From Hyphomonas jannaschiana VP2 (GTDB lineage: Bacteria; Pseudomonadota; Alphaproteobacteria; Caulobacterales; Hyphomonadaceae), in assembly GCF_000685215.1 (NCBI RefSeq), contig NZ_ARYJ01000019.1:1-38564 (forward strand): 38,564 nucleotides of DNA, given 5' to 3'. Within the stretch, counting starts at the first letter, position 1. Each line of letters opens with the position of its first letter. Below, piece by piece: positions 1 through 6,902 of this stretch. The notes under the pieces are model-generated. The model had not been told where the DNA came from. It saw only the letters and a program-made list of their open reading frames with translations, and ran no database searches. The position numbers were made by a program, and so were the translations under genes.

Positions 1-61
1 GGCGGGCGAGCCGGTCGGCGTCAACACGACCAAGCCCTATGGCTGTTCGGTGAAATATTAG
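1..61 (+). CDS. C-terminal end of a thioredoxin/redoxin-family protein (partial)
   Basis: The window opens inside a reading frame whose codons begin at base 2 and end at a TAG at 59-61. The last 19 residues contain the ending TKPYGCSVKY. From family knowledge, this ending is typical of AhpC/TSA-like 'thioredoxin family' proteins of Proteobacteria, which are small thiol oxidoreductases or peroxidase relatives. The active-site region lies upstream of the window, so activity cannot be judged. The gene reads in the same direction as the GNAT gene 60 bases downstream. The call rests on a short tail only. Confidence 0.5.
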   Translation, partial: AGEPVGVNTTKPYGCSVKY

Positions 62-121
62 GCGCGGCAAGCGCAATTGCCCCATTGATCCACAGGGCGC
101 ACGGCCCTAAAGGCGCGCGTC

Positions 122-613
122 ATGCTTCAGATTGTGCCCGAAAACCCAGATCTGCACGCCGAGGCGATCGAAGACCTCTTCGACCGCACCTTCGGCCCCG
201 GCCACTTTGCCAAGACGGCCGAGCGGCTGCGCGAATACTCGCATTCGCTGCCGGAGATCAATCGCGTCGCCGTGCTGGACGGGCAGGTGATCGCGGTCTG
301 CCGTGTCTGGCCGCTGGTCGTCGGGACGAACCGGGACCGGGCCCTGTTCTACGGGCCGGTCGCTGTCGCCCCCTCGCACCGGGGCAGCCGCCTTGGCCTG
401 ACCGTGACGGGCGAAGCGCTGGAGGCCGGAAAGGCCGCCGGCTGGCCCGCAGCCATCCTGATCGGCGCGCCGCCTTATTTTGGCGAGATCGGATTTACCG
501 TCACGCCGAAAAACCAGCTGCTGTTTCCCGGCCCGCAGGACCAGGCCCGCGTCATGGTGAAAGACCTTGCCGGCGATGCCAGCAAGCTCTCAGGACTGGT
601 GACGGCGCCTTAA
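122..613 (+). CDS. GNAT-family N-acetyltransferase
   Basis: A 163-residue protein of the size of single-domain GCN5-related acetyltransferases, which move an acetyl group from acetyl-CoA to an amine. The middle shows the family's beta-4/alpha-3 core: a GPVAVAPSHRGSRLG stretch at about residues 78-92 stands where motif A (R/Q-x-x-G-x-G/A, pyrophosphate binding) is expected. It is followed by GAPPYFGEIGF, as in YhbS-like members where an aromatic residue and a 'FGxxGF' turn close motif B. The ATG at 122 follows an AAAGG at a normal distance. The stop overlaps by a few bases the stop of the convergent MAPEG gene. The substrate cannot be told from sequence. Confidence 0.85.
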   Translation: MLQIVPENPDLHAEAIEDLFDRTFGPGHFAKTAERLREYSHSLPEINRVAVLDGQVIAVCRVWPLVVGTNRDRALFYGPVAVAPSHRGSRLGLTVTGEALEAGKAAGWPAAILIGAPPYFGEIGFTVTPKNQLLFPGPQDQARVMVKDLAGDASKLSGLVTAP

Positions 614-1002
614 GTGACCGCGTACCAGATGCAGGCGCCGGTCGTGACCAGCATCACGAGCAGCGTGATCAGCGTGCCATACATACGGCCCGGGCTGCCG
701 CCGGATGAGCCGCCAAGCCCGATGGCGTGCAGGATCCGTCCGGCCAGGAAGCTCGCGCCAAGGCCGTGGATCAGCAGGACCGGCGCCGACAATGCGCCCA
801 GTCCGATCAGACCGAGCAGGACGACCGGCACATCCTCCACCGCATTGCCCTGAACCCGCAGGCTGCGCTGCATCGCTTCATTGCCGCCATCGCCGAAGCC
901 GACCTTGTGCTTCGTACGTACCCGCCCGACATTTGCCTTCAGCATCAGCATGAACAGGCAGAAAAGACCGGCATAAAGCACGGCCGCTTGCATGGATGTC
1001 AT
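610..1002 (-). CDS. MAPEG-family membrane protein
   Basis: A 130-residue integral membrane protein with about four hydrophobic segments (residues 5-24, 58-76, 78-95 and 108-128). The family-typical stretch GNEAMQRSLRVQGNAVEDVP lies in the loop after the first helix. MAPEG proteins (membrane-associated proteins in eicosanoid and glutathione metabolism) bind glutathione in this loop, but bacterial YecN-like members have no settled substrate. It lies 62 bases downstream of the serine hydrolase on the same strand and may be co-transcribed. The Shine-Dalgarno GGGAGGA ahead of the ATG falls within a short inverted repeat (see separate entry). The 3' end overlaps the convergent acetyltransferase gene by 4 bases. 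Confidence 0.85.
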   Translation of the reverse strand: MTSMQAAVLYAGLFCLFMLMLKANVGRVRTKHKVGFGDGGNEAMQRSLRVQGNAVEDVPVVLLGLIGLGALSAPVLLIHGLGASFLAGRILHAIGLGGSSGGSPGRMYGTLITLLVMLVTTGACIWYAVT

Positions 1003-1011
1003 GGATCAGTC

Positions 1012-1028
1012 CTCCCTTTATGGGGGAG
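1012..1028 (-). promoter_or_regulatory. Possible hairpin over the MAPEG ribosome-binding site
   Basis: On the minus strand, CTCCC (1028-1024) can pair with GGGAG (1016-1012), leaving a 7-base loop. The GGGAG arm is the core of the Shine-Dalgarno sequence about 10 bases before the MAPEG start. Folding would hide it and could lower translation. It is a five-pair stem seen by eye, so chance is a real alternative. Confidence 0.25.
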
Positions 1029-1064
1029 AGCATATGCCGGTTTGCCTTCCCGGTGGAAGGGCTT

Positions 1065-2111
1065 TCAGAAACACTCCGCCACGTCGGCGAGCCAGGCCTG
1101 GACTTCGTCTTTGGCTTCCAGCGGGGATTTTCCGTGGCGGACGAGGATGAGGTCCTTCTCCGGTACGAGGACCGTGTACTGACCTTCATAGCCATTGCAA
1201 GAGAAGCTGCCGGGGCCTGCCATGCCCAGCCACCAGTGGGCGCCATAGCCGAGCGTTTCGGTCTCCGGCACCGCCGGGGTTGGTGTGCGGGCATAGTCAG
1301 CCCAGCCTTCCGGCAGGATGCGCCGGCCGTCCCAGACGCCACCGCGCAGGTAAAGCAGGCCGAAGCGGGCAAAGTCCCGCGCTGTGCAATAGCAGAAGGA
1401 TGAGCCGATAAACGTGCCGGCGGCGTCGAACTTCGGAAGCGGGGAGCGCATGCCGATGGGGGAGAACAGTTCCCGGAACATGAAGTCGCGGAACGCGTCT
1501 GCATCGGCGCCGAGCGTGCGGGCGGCGCAGCGCGCGACAATGTTCGACGTGCCGCTTGAATAGCTCCAGAACGTATCCGGATCATGTTCCAGCGGCTGGT
1601 TCGCGGCATAGGCGGCAACATCCAGCTGCCCGCTGCCGAACAGCATCTCGATCACGTCGGAGACCGAGCCCGGCACATAATCTTCCACGAATTTCAGACC
1701 GCTGGACATCCGCAGCAGCATGTCCAGCGTGATCGCCTGCCGCGGGTCGTCCGTGGTCTGCCATTCCGGTACATCGGCCGGGGCGTGGATGTCCATCCTG
1801 CCGTCTCGCACGAGAATGCCGATCAGAGCCTGGGTAATCGATTTGGCTTCCGACCAGGACGGGAAGGTGGAGCCCGGCGTGTAGTCCCGCCAGTAGCGTT
1901 CCGATACGATCCTGCCGCCCTGTACGGCGAGGAAGGCATGGGTCTCGCCCATGTCTTCCGGCGCAGGGTCTGCGAAGGCGCGGTCCAGCAGGCTGTTCAG
2001 CCTTGCCGTGTCAGTGCCCGGCGCCGGGGTCCCTTCAGGCCAGGCCTGTGTCGGCCAGGCAACGCCCTCCGGCTGAGCGGGCAGCGGCGGCAAGGGGTGG
2101 TCGAACGGCAT
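1065..2111 (-). CDS. Serine hydrolase, class C beta-lactamase / PBP-like family
   Basis: A 348-residue protein of the beta-lactamase-related serine hydrolase family (class C, DD-peptidase and esterase relatives). The nucleophile motif SxxK is seen as SEAK at residues 87-90, and the second motif Y-x-S/N as YSSG at 184-187. A G-rich C-terminal segment GYEGQYTVLVPEKDLILVRHGKS fits the beta-3 strand/third-motif region. There is no signal peptide or lipobox, so it is probably cytoplasmic and more likely an esterase- or amidase-like enzyme than a periplasmic drug-resistance enzyme. The start is well supported by GGAGG nearby. It is divergent from the efflux pair with about 110 bases or more between them. 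Confidence 0.88.
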   Translation of the reverse strand: MPFDHPLPPLPAQPEGVAWPTQAWPEGTPAPGTDTARLNSLLDRAFADPAPEDMGETHAFLAVQGGRIVSERYWRDYTPGSTFPSWSEAKSITQALIGILVRDGRMDIHAPADVPEWQTTDDPRQAITLDMLLRMSSGLKFVEDYVPGSVSDVIEMLFGSGQLDVAAYAANQPLEHDPDTFWSYSSGTSNIVARCAARTLGADADAFRDFMFRELFSPIGMRSPLPKFDAAGTFIGSSFCYCTARDFARFGLLYLRGGVWDGRRILPEGWADYARTPTPAVPETETLGYGAHWWLGMAGPGSFSCNGYEGQYTVLVPEKDLILVRHGKSPLEAKDEVQAWLADVAECF

Positions 2112-2131
2112 AAGGAGGCCTCCCGGACTGG

Positions 2132-2162
2132 TCTGATCTGGCGGCAGCTAATCAGACGCCAG
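2132..2162. promoter_or_regulatory. Interleaved double inverted repeat in the divergent promoter region
   Basis: TCTGAT (2132-2137) and CTGGCG (2138-2143), then a 7-base spacer, then ATCAGA (2151-2156) and CGCCAG (2157-2162). The first element is the reverse complement of the third, and the second of the fourth. The order a-b-a'-b' is the geometry of overlapping dyad operators in DNA or an H-type pseudoknot in RNA. It lies between the serine hydrolase start and the efflux genes, a usual place for a divergent operator. No regulator gene is adjacent. Confidence 0.35.
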
Positions 2163-2184
2163 GGGGGGAGTGCAAGAAGGGGGC

Positions 2185-2213
2185 TTGCCTGCCTTAGGGT
2201 TATGCCCTGATAA
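2185..2213 (+). promoter_or_regulatory. Weak sigma70-like promoter for the efflux pair
   Basis: TTGCCT at 2185-2190 and TGATAA at 2208-2213 are separated by 17 bases. This would start transcription near 2220, about 90 bases before the preferred ATG of the membrane-fusion gene. The -10 element is a poor match to consensus, so this is tentative. Confidence 0.25.
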
Positions 2214-2307
2214 ATGTGTAATGCGGAATACAGAGACGGTCACGAAACCGTCCGCAAGGGCCGCGAGGGAGCGAAACGGACAGGGCCGCAGGGCCCCGGC
2301 AAGAGGC

Positions 2308-3474
2308 ATGGACGGAAACACACAGGTTACGCCGGAGGTCGAAACACTCCAGCCGACGCGCACACCGCTGAGGGCGCATTTGCGCAATCCACGTGTGCGC
2401 CTGGGTCTCGCGATCGGGCTGGGCCTGTTGGTTTTATTGGGACTTTTCCGTTTCATGGCGGACCGGGCGGCCTATGTGTCTACCTCCGATGCCCGTATCG
2501 CGGCGGACATGATCGCCGTCTCGACCGATATTTCCGGCAAGATCACCTCACAGCGTGTCTCGGTGGGCGATATGGTGAAGACGGGCGACGTCCTCTACAC
2601 GATCGACGACCGGGAAGCCGCCTATACGCTGGCCGAGTTTGAGGCCGAGGCGAACCGGCTGCGGGCCGAAATTGCCCGGGAAGAAGCCCGGATCGGGCTG
2701 GCCTCCTCCAAGGCCGGCAGCGAAGTCGCCGCCCGGCGCGCGGGCACCCAATCGGCTTCTGCCTCGGTGGAAGCGGCCCGCTCGAACCTCGAAACCGCCC
2801 AGCGCGATTATGACCGCACGCAGGGCCTGTTCGACCGGGGCCTCGTGCCGCAAAGCGCGCTCGATCAGTCGCGCAACGCCCTCGACACGGCGCGCCAGGG
2901 CCTGCTGCGCGCCGAAGCCGACCGCGACAGTGCCCGGGCCGAACAGCGCACCGCGTCCATTCAGGGGGAGGAAGTCCGCCTGATCGAGCTGGACCTTGGC
3001 GTCCTGCGCGCGTCGCTGCAACAGGCCGAAGCCCGCGTGGATGCCCAGCGCGTCGTGCTGGAGCAGCACACGATCCGCGCGCCGATTGATGGCGTAATCG
3101 ACGAACTGTTCTATGACACGGGCGAGCATTCGCTGCGGGGCTTCCGCGTGGCGCTGATGCATGATCCGGATGCTGTCTGGGTGTCGGCAAACATCAAGGA
3201 AACCGACATCCGCAAGATCGAGACGGGCGCCGATGTCCGCGTGAAAGCCGATAGCCATCCCGGCACGAAGATCACCGGTACAGTGACGAAGATCCACAAT
3301 GCGACGCTGGGCGAGTCGGCGCTGATGCCGAACCCGAACGCCAATGGTGTCTTCACCAAGATCACACAGCGCATCACGGTGCGGATCGATCTCGACGATC
3401 CGGGCCTGCGCCTGCGGCCGGGCACCATGGTCACCGTCCGTATTCGCAAGCAGCCTTCCAAAACATCGGCATGA
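2308..3474 (+). CDS. HlyD/EmrA-type membrane-fusion (periplasmic adaptor) subunit of an efflux pump
   Basis: About 388 residues from the ATG at 2308. It has a short cytoplasmic N-terminus, one membrane segment (about residues 32-48), then the family hallmark: a lipoyl-like half (YVSTSDARIAADMIAVSTD... onward), a long coiled-coil hairpin rich in A/E/R/Q (roughly 105-230), the second lipoyl half (RAPIDGVI) and beta-barrel strands. Such adaptors link an inner-membrane MFS exporter to an outer-membrane channel. The frame stays open upstream to an ATG at 2221 and a GTG at 2170. I prefer 2308 because the extra residues are arginine-rich and unlike the family, but no start has a clean ribosome site. 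The stop overlaps the start of the MFS gene (ATGA), showing translational coupling. No TolC-like gene is nearby. Confidence 0.9.
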   Translation: MDGNTQVTPEVETLQPTRTPLRAHLRNPRVRLGLAIGLGLLVLLGLFRFMADRAAYVSTSDARIAADMIAVSTDISGKITSQRVSVGDMVKTGDVLYTIDDREAAYTLAEFEAEANRLRAEIAREEARIGLASSKAGSEVAARRAGTQSASASVEAARSNLETAQRDYDRTQGLFDRGLVPQSALDQSRNALDTARQGLLRAEADRDSARAEQRTASIQGEEVRLIELDLGVLRASLQQAEARVDAQRVVLEQHTIRAPIDGVIDELFYDTGEHSLRGFRVALMHDPDAVWVSANIKETDIRKIETGADVRVKADSHPGTKITGTVTKIHNATLGESALMPNPNANGVFTKITQRITVRIDLDDPGLRLRPGTMVTVRIRKQPSKTSA

Positions 3475-5159
3475 GCAGCACGGCGGCCGCTTCAGGAACC
3501 CTGCCGGCCGGTGACAATCAGGCCCACCAGACACAGACGCATGAAATTCCCGCCATGGCCGGGTCGGCTGTCCGGCGGCGCTTCGCCCAGTTCGGCCCGC
3601 AGTATCGCTGGATGCTGCTGGGGGCGATGCTGACCGGATCGCTCGCCACGATGCTGGCGGCGACCACGATCAATGTCGCCCTGCCGGCCATTATCGGCGC
3701 CTTCGGTCTCGGGCAGGACCAGGCACAATGGATGTCCACTGCCTTCCTTGCCTCGTCCACCATTGCGATGCTGGCCAATGCCTGGGCGATGCACACTTAC
3801 GGGCCCCGGGCGACCTATGTGGCGGGCATGTGCCTGTTCATTGTTGGCTCGCTTCTGGGCGCCGTGTCGACCTCGCTCGAAATGCTGATCCTTTCCCGCG
3901 CCCTGCAGGGCATATCGGCCGGCCTGTTGCAGCCCATGTCGATGTTCCTGATCTTCCAGACCTTTCCGGACAATCAGCGCGGGACGGCGATGGGCATCTT
4001 TTCCATCGGCGTCGTTCTGGCGCCCGCCTTCGGTCCGGCGCTGGGCGGCATCGCGGTGGACCTTGCCAGCTGGCGGCTGGTCTTCGTTGCCACATTGCCG
4101 CTGGCCTTTGTGGCCCTCAGCGTCGCGCCATTTCTCATGCCTTCGGGGGAAGACCCGAATGTCCGGACCCGGCCGCCGCTGGACTGGCAGGGTCTCGGCC
4201 TACTGACCCTGGCGGTTGTCAGCCTGCTGTCGGCCTTTGCCGGGGCGAACCGGGATGGCTGGGATTCCGACATTACCTATCTGAAATTCGCCATCGGCCT
4301 GATCTGCGGGGTCAGCTTTGTCCTCTGGGAATTGCGCCATCCGTTCCCGGCGCTCAATCCGGCCATTTTTACCTATCGCCAGTTCTGGTCGGCCGGGCTG
4401 ATCATTTCCGCCACCGGCATCGCCATTTATTCGTCTACCTACCTGATCCCGCTTTTTGTCCAGATGGTGCAGCATTATTCGCCCACGGCGGCGGGTGTAA
4501 TGATGATCCCGGCGGGCCTGGCCATGGTTGTCGGCTTTCCCATTGCCGGCCGGCTGACAGACCGGATGGATGCCCGATACCTGCTGGGCTTCGGCATTCT
4601 CTGTTTCGCGGCGGCCGCCTATCTGCTGGCCGGGGTGACGGCCCTGACGCCTTACTGGGTGCTGGTCGGCTGGATCTTCCTGTCGCGCGTGGGCATCAGT
4701 TTCTGCATGCCGCCGGCAAACACGACCGCCGTGCGGGCCTCTCCGCCGCACCTCTTGGCGTCGGCCACGGGCGGGGTCTCTTTCCTGATGCAGGTCGGCG
4801 GGGCCTTCGGGGTGAACCTGCTGGCCATTCTCCTGCAGCGGCGCCTGATCTTTCATGGCGAGCACCTGTCGGCCGCCATGAATGAGAGCAATCCCGAAAT
4901 GCTCTACCAGCATGCGCTCTTTGCTCAGGAACTGGAACGTTCCGGCATGGCGACACTGCCGGCATTCCAGAATGCGTTTGGCGTGATCGCGCGGCAGGTG
5001 TCGGCGGAGGCTCAGGTTCTGGCTTTCCGGGACTGTTTCCATGTTGTGGCGATCTGGTTCGTGCTAGTTTTCTGCGCGCTGTTCCTGATGCCGAAGCCGA
5101 AGCTGCAGGGCCCGGCGCCGCCGGTGGCCCGCATGGCGGTCAATCCGGAAGCGGCATAG
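3471..5159 (+). CDS. DHA2 (EmrB/QacA) family MFS drug exporter
   Basis: A 562-residue, strongly hydrophobic protein consistent with the 14-helix DHA2 branch of the major facilitator superfamily, which expels drugs or other amphiphiles using the proton gradient. Helix 1 contains the family phrase TTINVALPAI. The antiporter motif C is clear near residues 175-205 (GVVLAPAFGPALGG followed by SWRLVF). The N-terminus carries a longer than usual polar stretch (about 45 residues) before the first helix. Start and upstream stop share ATGA with the adaptor gene, so the two form an EmrAB-type tripartite pump needing an outer-membrane factor encoded elsewhere. The substrate is unknown. Confidence 0.92.
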   Translation: MSSTAAASGTLPAGDNQAHQTQTHEIPAMAGSAVRRRFAQFGPQYRWMLLGAMLTGSLATMLAATTINVALPAIIGAFGLGQDQAQWMSTAFLASSTIAMLANAWAMHTYGPRATYVAGMCLFIVGSLLGAVSTSLEMLILSRALQGISAGLLQPMSMFLIFQTFPDNQRGTAMGIFSIGVVLAPAFGPALGGIAVDLASWRLVFVATLPLAFVALSVAPFLMPSGEDPNVRTRPPLDWQGLGLLTLAVVSLLSAFAGANRDGWDSDITYLKFAIGLICGVSFVLWELRHPFPALNPAIFTYRQFWSAGLIISATGIAIYSSTYLIPLFVQMVQHYSPTAAGVMMIPAGLAMVVGFPIAGRLTDRMDARYLLGFGILCFAAAAYLLAGVTALTPYWVLVGWIFLSRVGISFCMPPANTTAVRASPPHLLASATGGVSFLMQVGGAFGVNLLAILLQRRLIFHGEHLSAAMNESNPEMLYQHALFAQELERSGMATLPAFQNAFGVIARQVSAEAQVLAFRDCFHVVAIWFVLVFCALFLMPKPKLQGPAPPVARMAVNPEAA

Positions 5160-5262
5160 GCCGGCGCCTCTCCAACAGGGCAGGGGGCGTCTTCATTGGG
5201 CCTCGGCAGGGAAAGCTGCGACGCTATCCAACCGGATCGCGTCTGCGTTCATCCTCTGACGC

Positions 5263-5907
5263 ATGGATGACCAGACCGATCTTCTCGAACAAGGCTTCAC
5301 GGACCTGCGCAACGATCTGTACGATACGCTGGGCGAGGCAAATCTGCACTTGCGGCCGGAAACCATCACCCGCACGCTGCACGCGCGGGTGCTGGCAAAG
5401 CTGAAAGTGATCGAGACACTCCTCCGCAGGCTGATCCTGTTGCTGGCAATGACGCTGGAGCTTGCGCCGGTCCGGCCACGTGCCGCGCAGCCAGCTGCGC
5501 CCCTGCCGGACGGGGTGGAGGATGTCACCGCCAGTTTCCGCGCGCACCTGCCGCCGCAATACCGGATGGTGCTGATGCCGTCGCCCTCCCGGACGCCAGC
5601 CAATATCAATGGCGTGAAAACGATCCGCCAGAGCGGCCCTGTGCTTGCCATGCCACTGCTGCGCCGGGCGGCGGGCCTGCTCAAGGTCATGAAACAACCC
5701 GACGCCGCTGCACGCCGCATGGCCCGACTGATCGAGCGGATGAAAACGCGTGGCGAAGCCCGACCCTATTGCCTGCCGCTGGCAGGGCGCCACCGGCTCC
5801 GTCCGGAACTCGCCCTGCTTGCCGGGGCGATCCGGCTCCAGGTCAATTCAGCGCTGGCAGACTGGCCCGTTCCGGTCCGGCCGCTTTCCGGTCCCGATAC
5901 AAGCTGA
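5263..5907 (+). CDS. Conserved-looking hypothetical protein (214 aa)
   Basis: I do not recognise a family. The N-terminal 60 residues look helical and amphipathic (LRNDLYDTLGEANLHL... KLKVIETLLRRLILLLAMTLEL), with a short very hydrophobic LILLLAMTL run that could be a buried helix or weak membrane contact. The centre is proline- and arginine-containing and the C-terminal third has further basic helices (AARRMARLIERMKTRG). Codon use resembles the neighbouring genes and the frame is open for its whole length. A different antisense frame is also open here, so the strand choice is likely but not certain. It is a single gene, ending 72 bases before the convergent end of the MoxR-cluster operon. 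Confidence 0.6.
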   Translation: MDDQTDLLEQGFTDLRNDLYDTLGEANLHLRPETITRTLHARVLAKLKVIETLLRRLILLLAMTLELAPVRPRAAQPAAPLPDGVEDVTASFRAHLPPQYRMVLMPSPSRTPANINGVKTIRQSGPVLAMPLLRRAAGLLKVMKQPDAAARRMARLIERMKTRGEARPYCLPLAGRHRLRPELALLAGAIRLQVNSALADWPVPVRPLSGPDTS

Positions 5908-5929
5908 CCCTCCGGGGAAAACCACAAGC

Positions 5930-5961
5930 CTGCCGCAGTGCGCTCGCGCACTTGCGGGCAG
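5930..5961. terminator. Imperfect hairpin between convergent genes
   Basis: CTGCCGCAGTGCG (5930-5942) pairs with CGCACTTGCGGGCAG (5947-5961) around a CTCG loop, with two small bulges. It lies between the stop at 5907 and the convergent stop at 5979. There is no T-run on either side, so it is either a weak bidirectional terminator or a mRNA 3'-end stabiliser. Confidence 0.4.
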
Positions 5962-5978
5962 ACGTGCTGGTCGAAAGA

Positions 5979-6878
5979 TCATTCGTCGCGAAGGGCCTGC
6001 ATGTCCGCTAGCAACCGGTTCGTGCCCGCCAGAGCAGACGCCGGGCCCCCGCGCGCTTCAACCAGTTCCCTGGATCTGGTGAGCCAGGTGATCGCACGGC
6101 CAGCGGCTTCACGAACACCCTCTCCATCGTCGATATGTTCATACCAGTCGGCCGCCTGGGTCCATAGAAAGCCCAGCTGGAAACTCACGCCTTCTTCAGC
6201 GTCCGGACAGGCTGTAGCCAGCCATTCCATCCGCTCGACAGCACCCATCGGATTCGGACTGGCACGGTTCTCCATGAAGTATGGGGCGATGGTTTCGAAA
6301 CCGGGAGCGTATCCGGCAGCCTCCGCTTCAGCCCATCCGGGTGTTCTGTAGGGGCAGGTGGCGTCCTGTGTCCGGCCCTTGCCCGAGATGAATGGGTGGA
6401 ACTGGGCGCGGGCTTCCAGCTCCACAACCTGCGGCACGATGATCTCTGTCAGCAACTGTTTTCCGCTGGCGGATGTGTCGACCACCGCCTCGCTGCCATC
6501 CTCCCAGGTCAGGCCGGATTTGAAGACAGGCCCGCCAAAGTCTGCGGTGCCGAGCTTCTCGTACCTGAACAGCGCTGCCGTCGCATCGCTGAGAGCCTGC
6601 AAGCGGCTTGGCGGGTCCTGGATCCGGCCGGCGACCTGCGCGAAAGTATGTGCCGCAAAGAACTGGACGAACGGGTCTTTCGAGCAAAGCTGGGTCAGCT
6701 GGACCGCGTTGGAATAGGCGACATTCAGCTGGCCTGGATCGGCGGTCTGCCCCGCCGCGCCAGCGATCTGGTACATCTTCGTCGCCGCGCCTTCCGGGCA
6801 AGCGGCATCCTGTGCCGCTGCCAACATTCCGAAGCCGCCTGCGAACAGGGCCAGGATCAGTGTCTTGATCAGTTTCAT
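5979..6878 (-). CDS. Secreted helical protein of the MoxR-vWA operon, unknown function
   Basis: 299 residues with a standard Sec signal peptide (MKLIKTLILALFAGGFGMLAAAQ, cleavage predicted about residue 22-24). The mature part is alanine-rich and mostly helical, with four spaced cysteines (CPEG, LCSKD, TCPYR, ACPD) that could form periplasmic disulfides. The helices with repeated A-x-x-x-F/Y spacing suggest TPR-like solenoid packing, which is inference. I know no family name for it. It begins 24 bases after the vWA gene on the same strand and is the last gene of the operon, so it is a candidate periplasmic partner of the membrane vWA proteins. Confidence 0.75.
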   Translation of the reverse strand: MKLIKTLILALFAGGFGMLAAAQDAACPEGAATKMYQIAGAAGQTADPGQLNVAYSNAVQLTQLCSKDPFVQFFAAHTFAQVAGRIQDPPSRLQALSDATAALFRYEKLGTADFGGPVFKSGLTWEDGSEAVVDTSASGKQLLTEIIVPQVVELEARAQFHPFISGKGRTQDATCPYRTPGWAEAEAAGYAPGFETIAPYFMENRASPNPMGAVERMEWLATACPDAEEGVSFQLGFLWTQAADWYEHIDDGEGVREAAGRAITWLTRSRELVEARGGPASALAGTNRLLADMQALRDE

Positions 6879-6902
6879 TCTGCGTCCCCTCAGACTGAGA
6901 AA

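Noticed and set aside
62..121. Short dyads AGGGC/GCCCT and GGCAA/TTGCC after the redoxin-like gene
   Set aside because: Stems of five pairs without a T-run are expected by chance in GC-rich spacers; not called a terminator.
5193..5793. Minus-strand frames opposite the 214-residue unknown gene
   Set aside because: Cannot be fully excluded, but the plus frame has more plausible codon use and composition; neither strand gives a known family.
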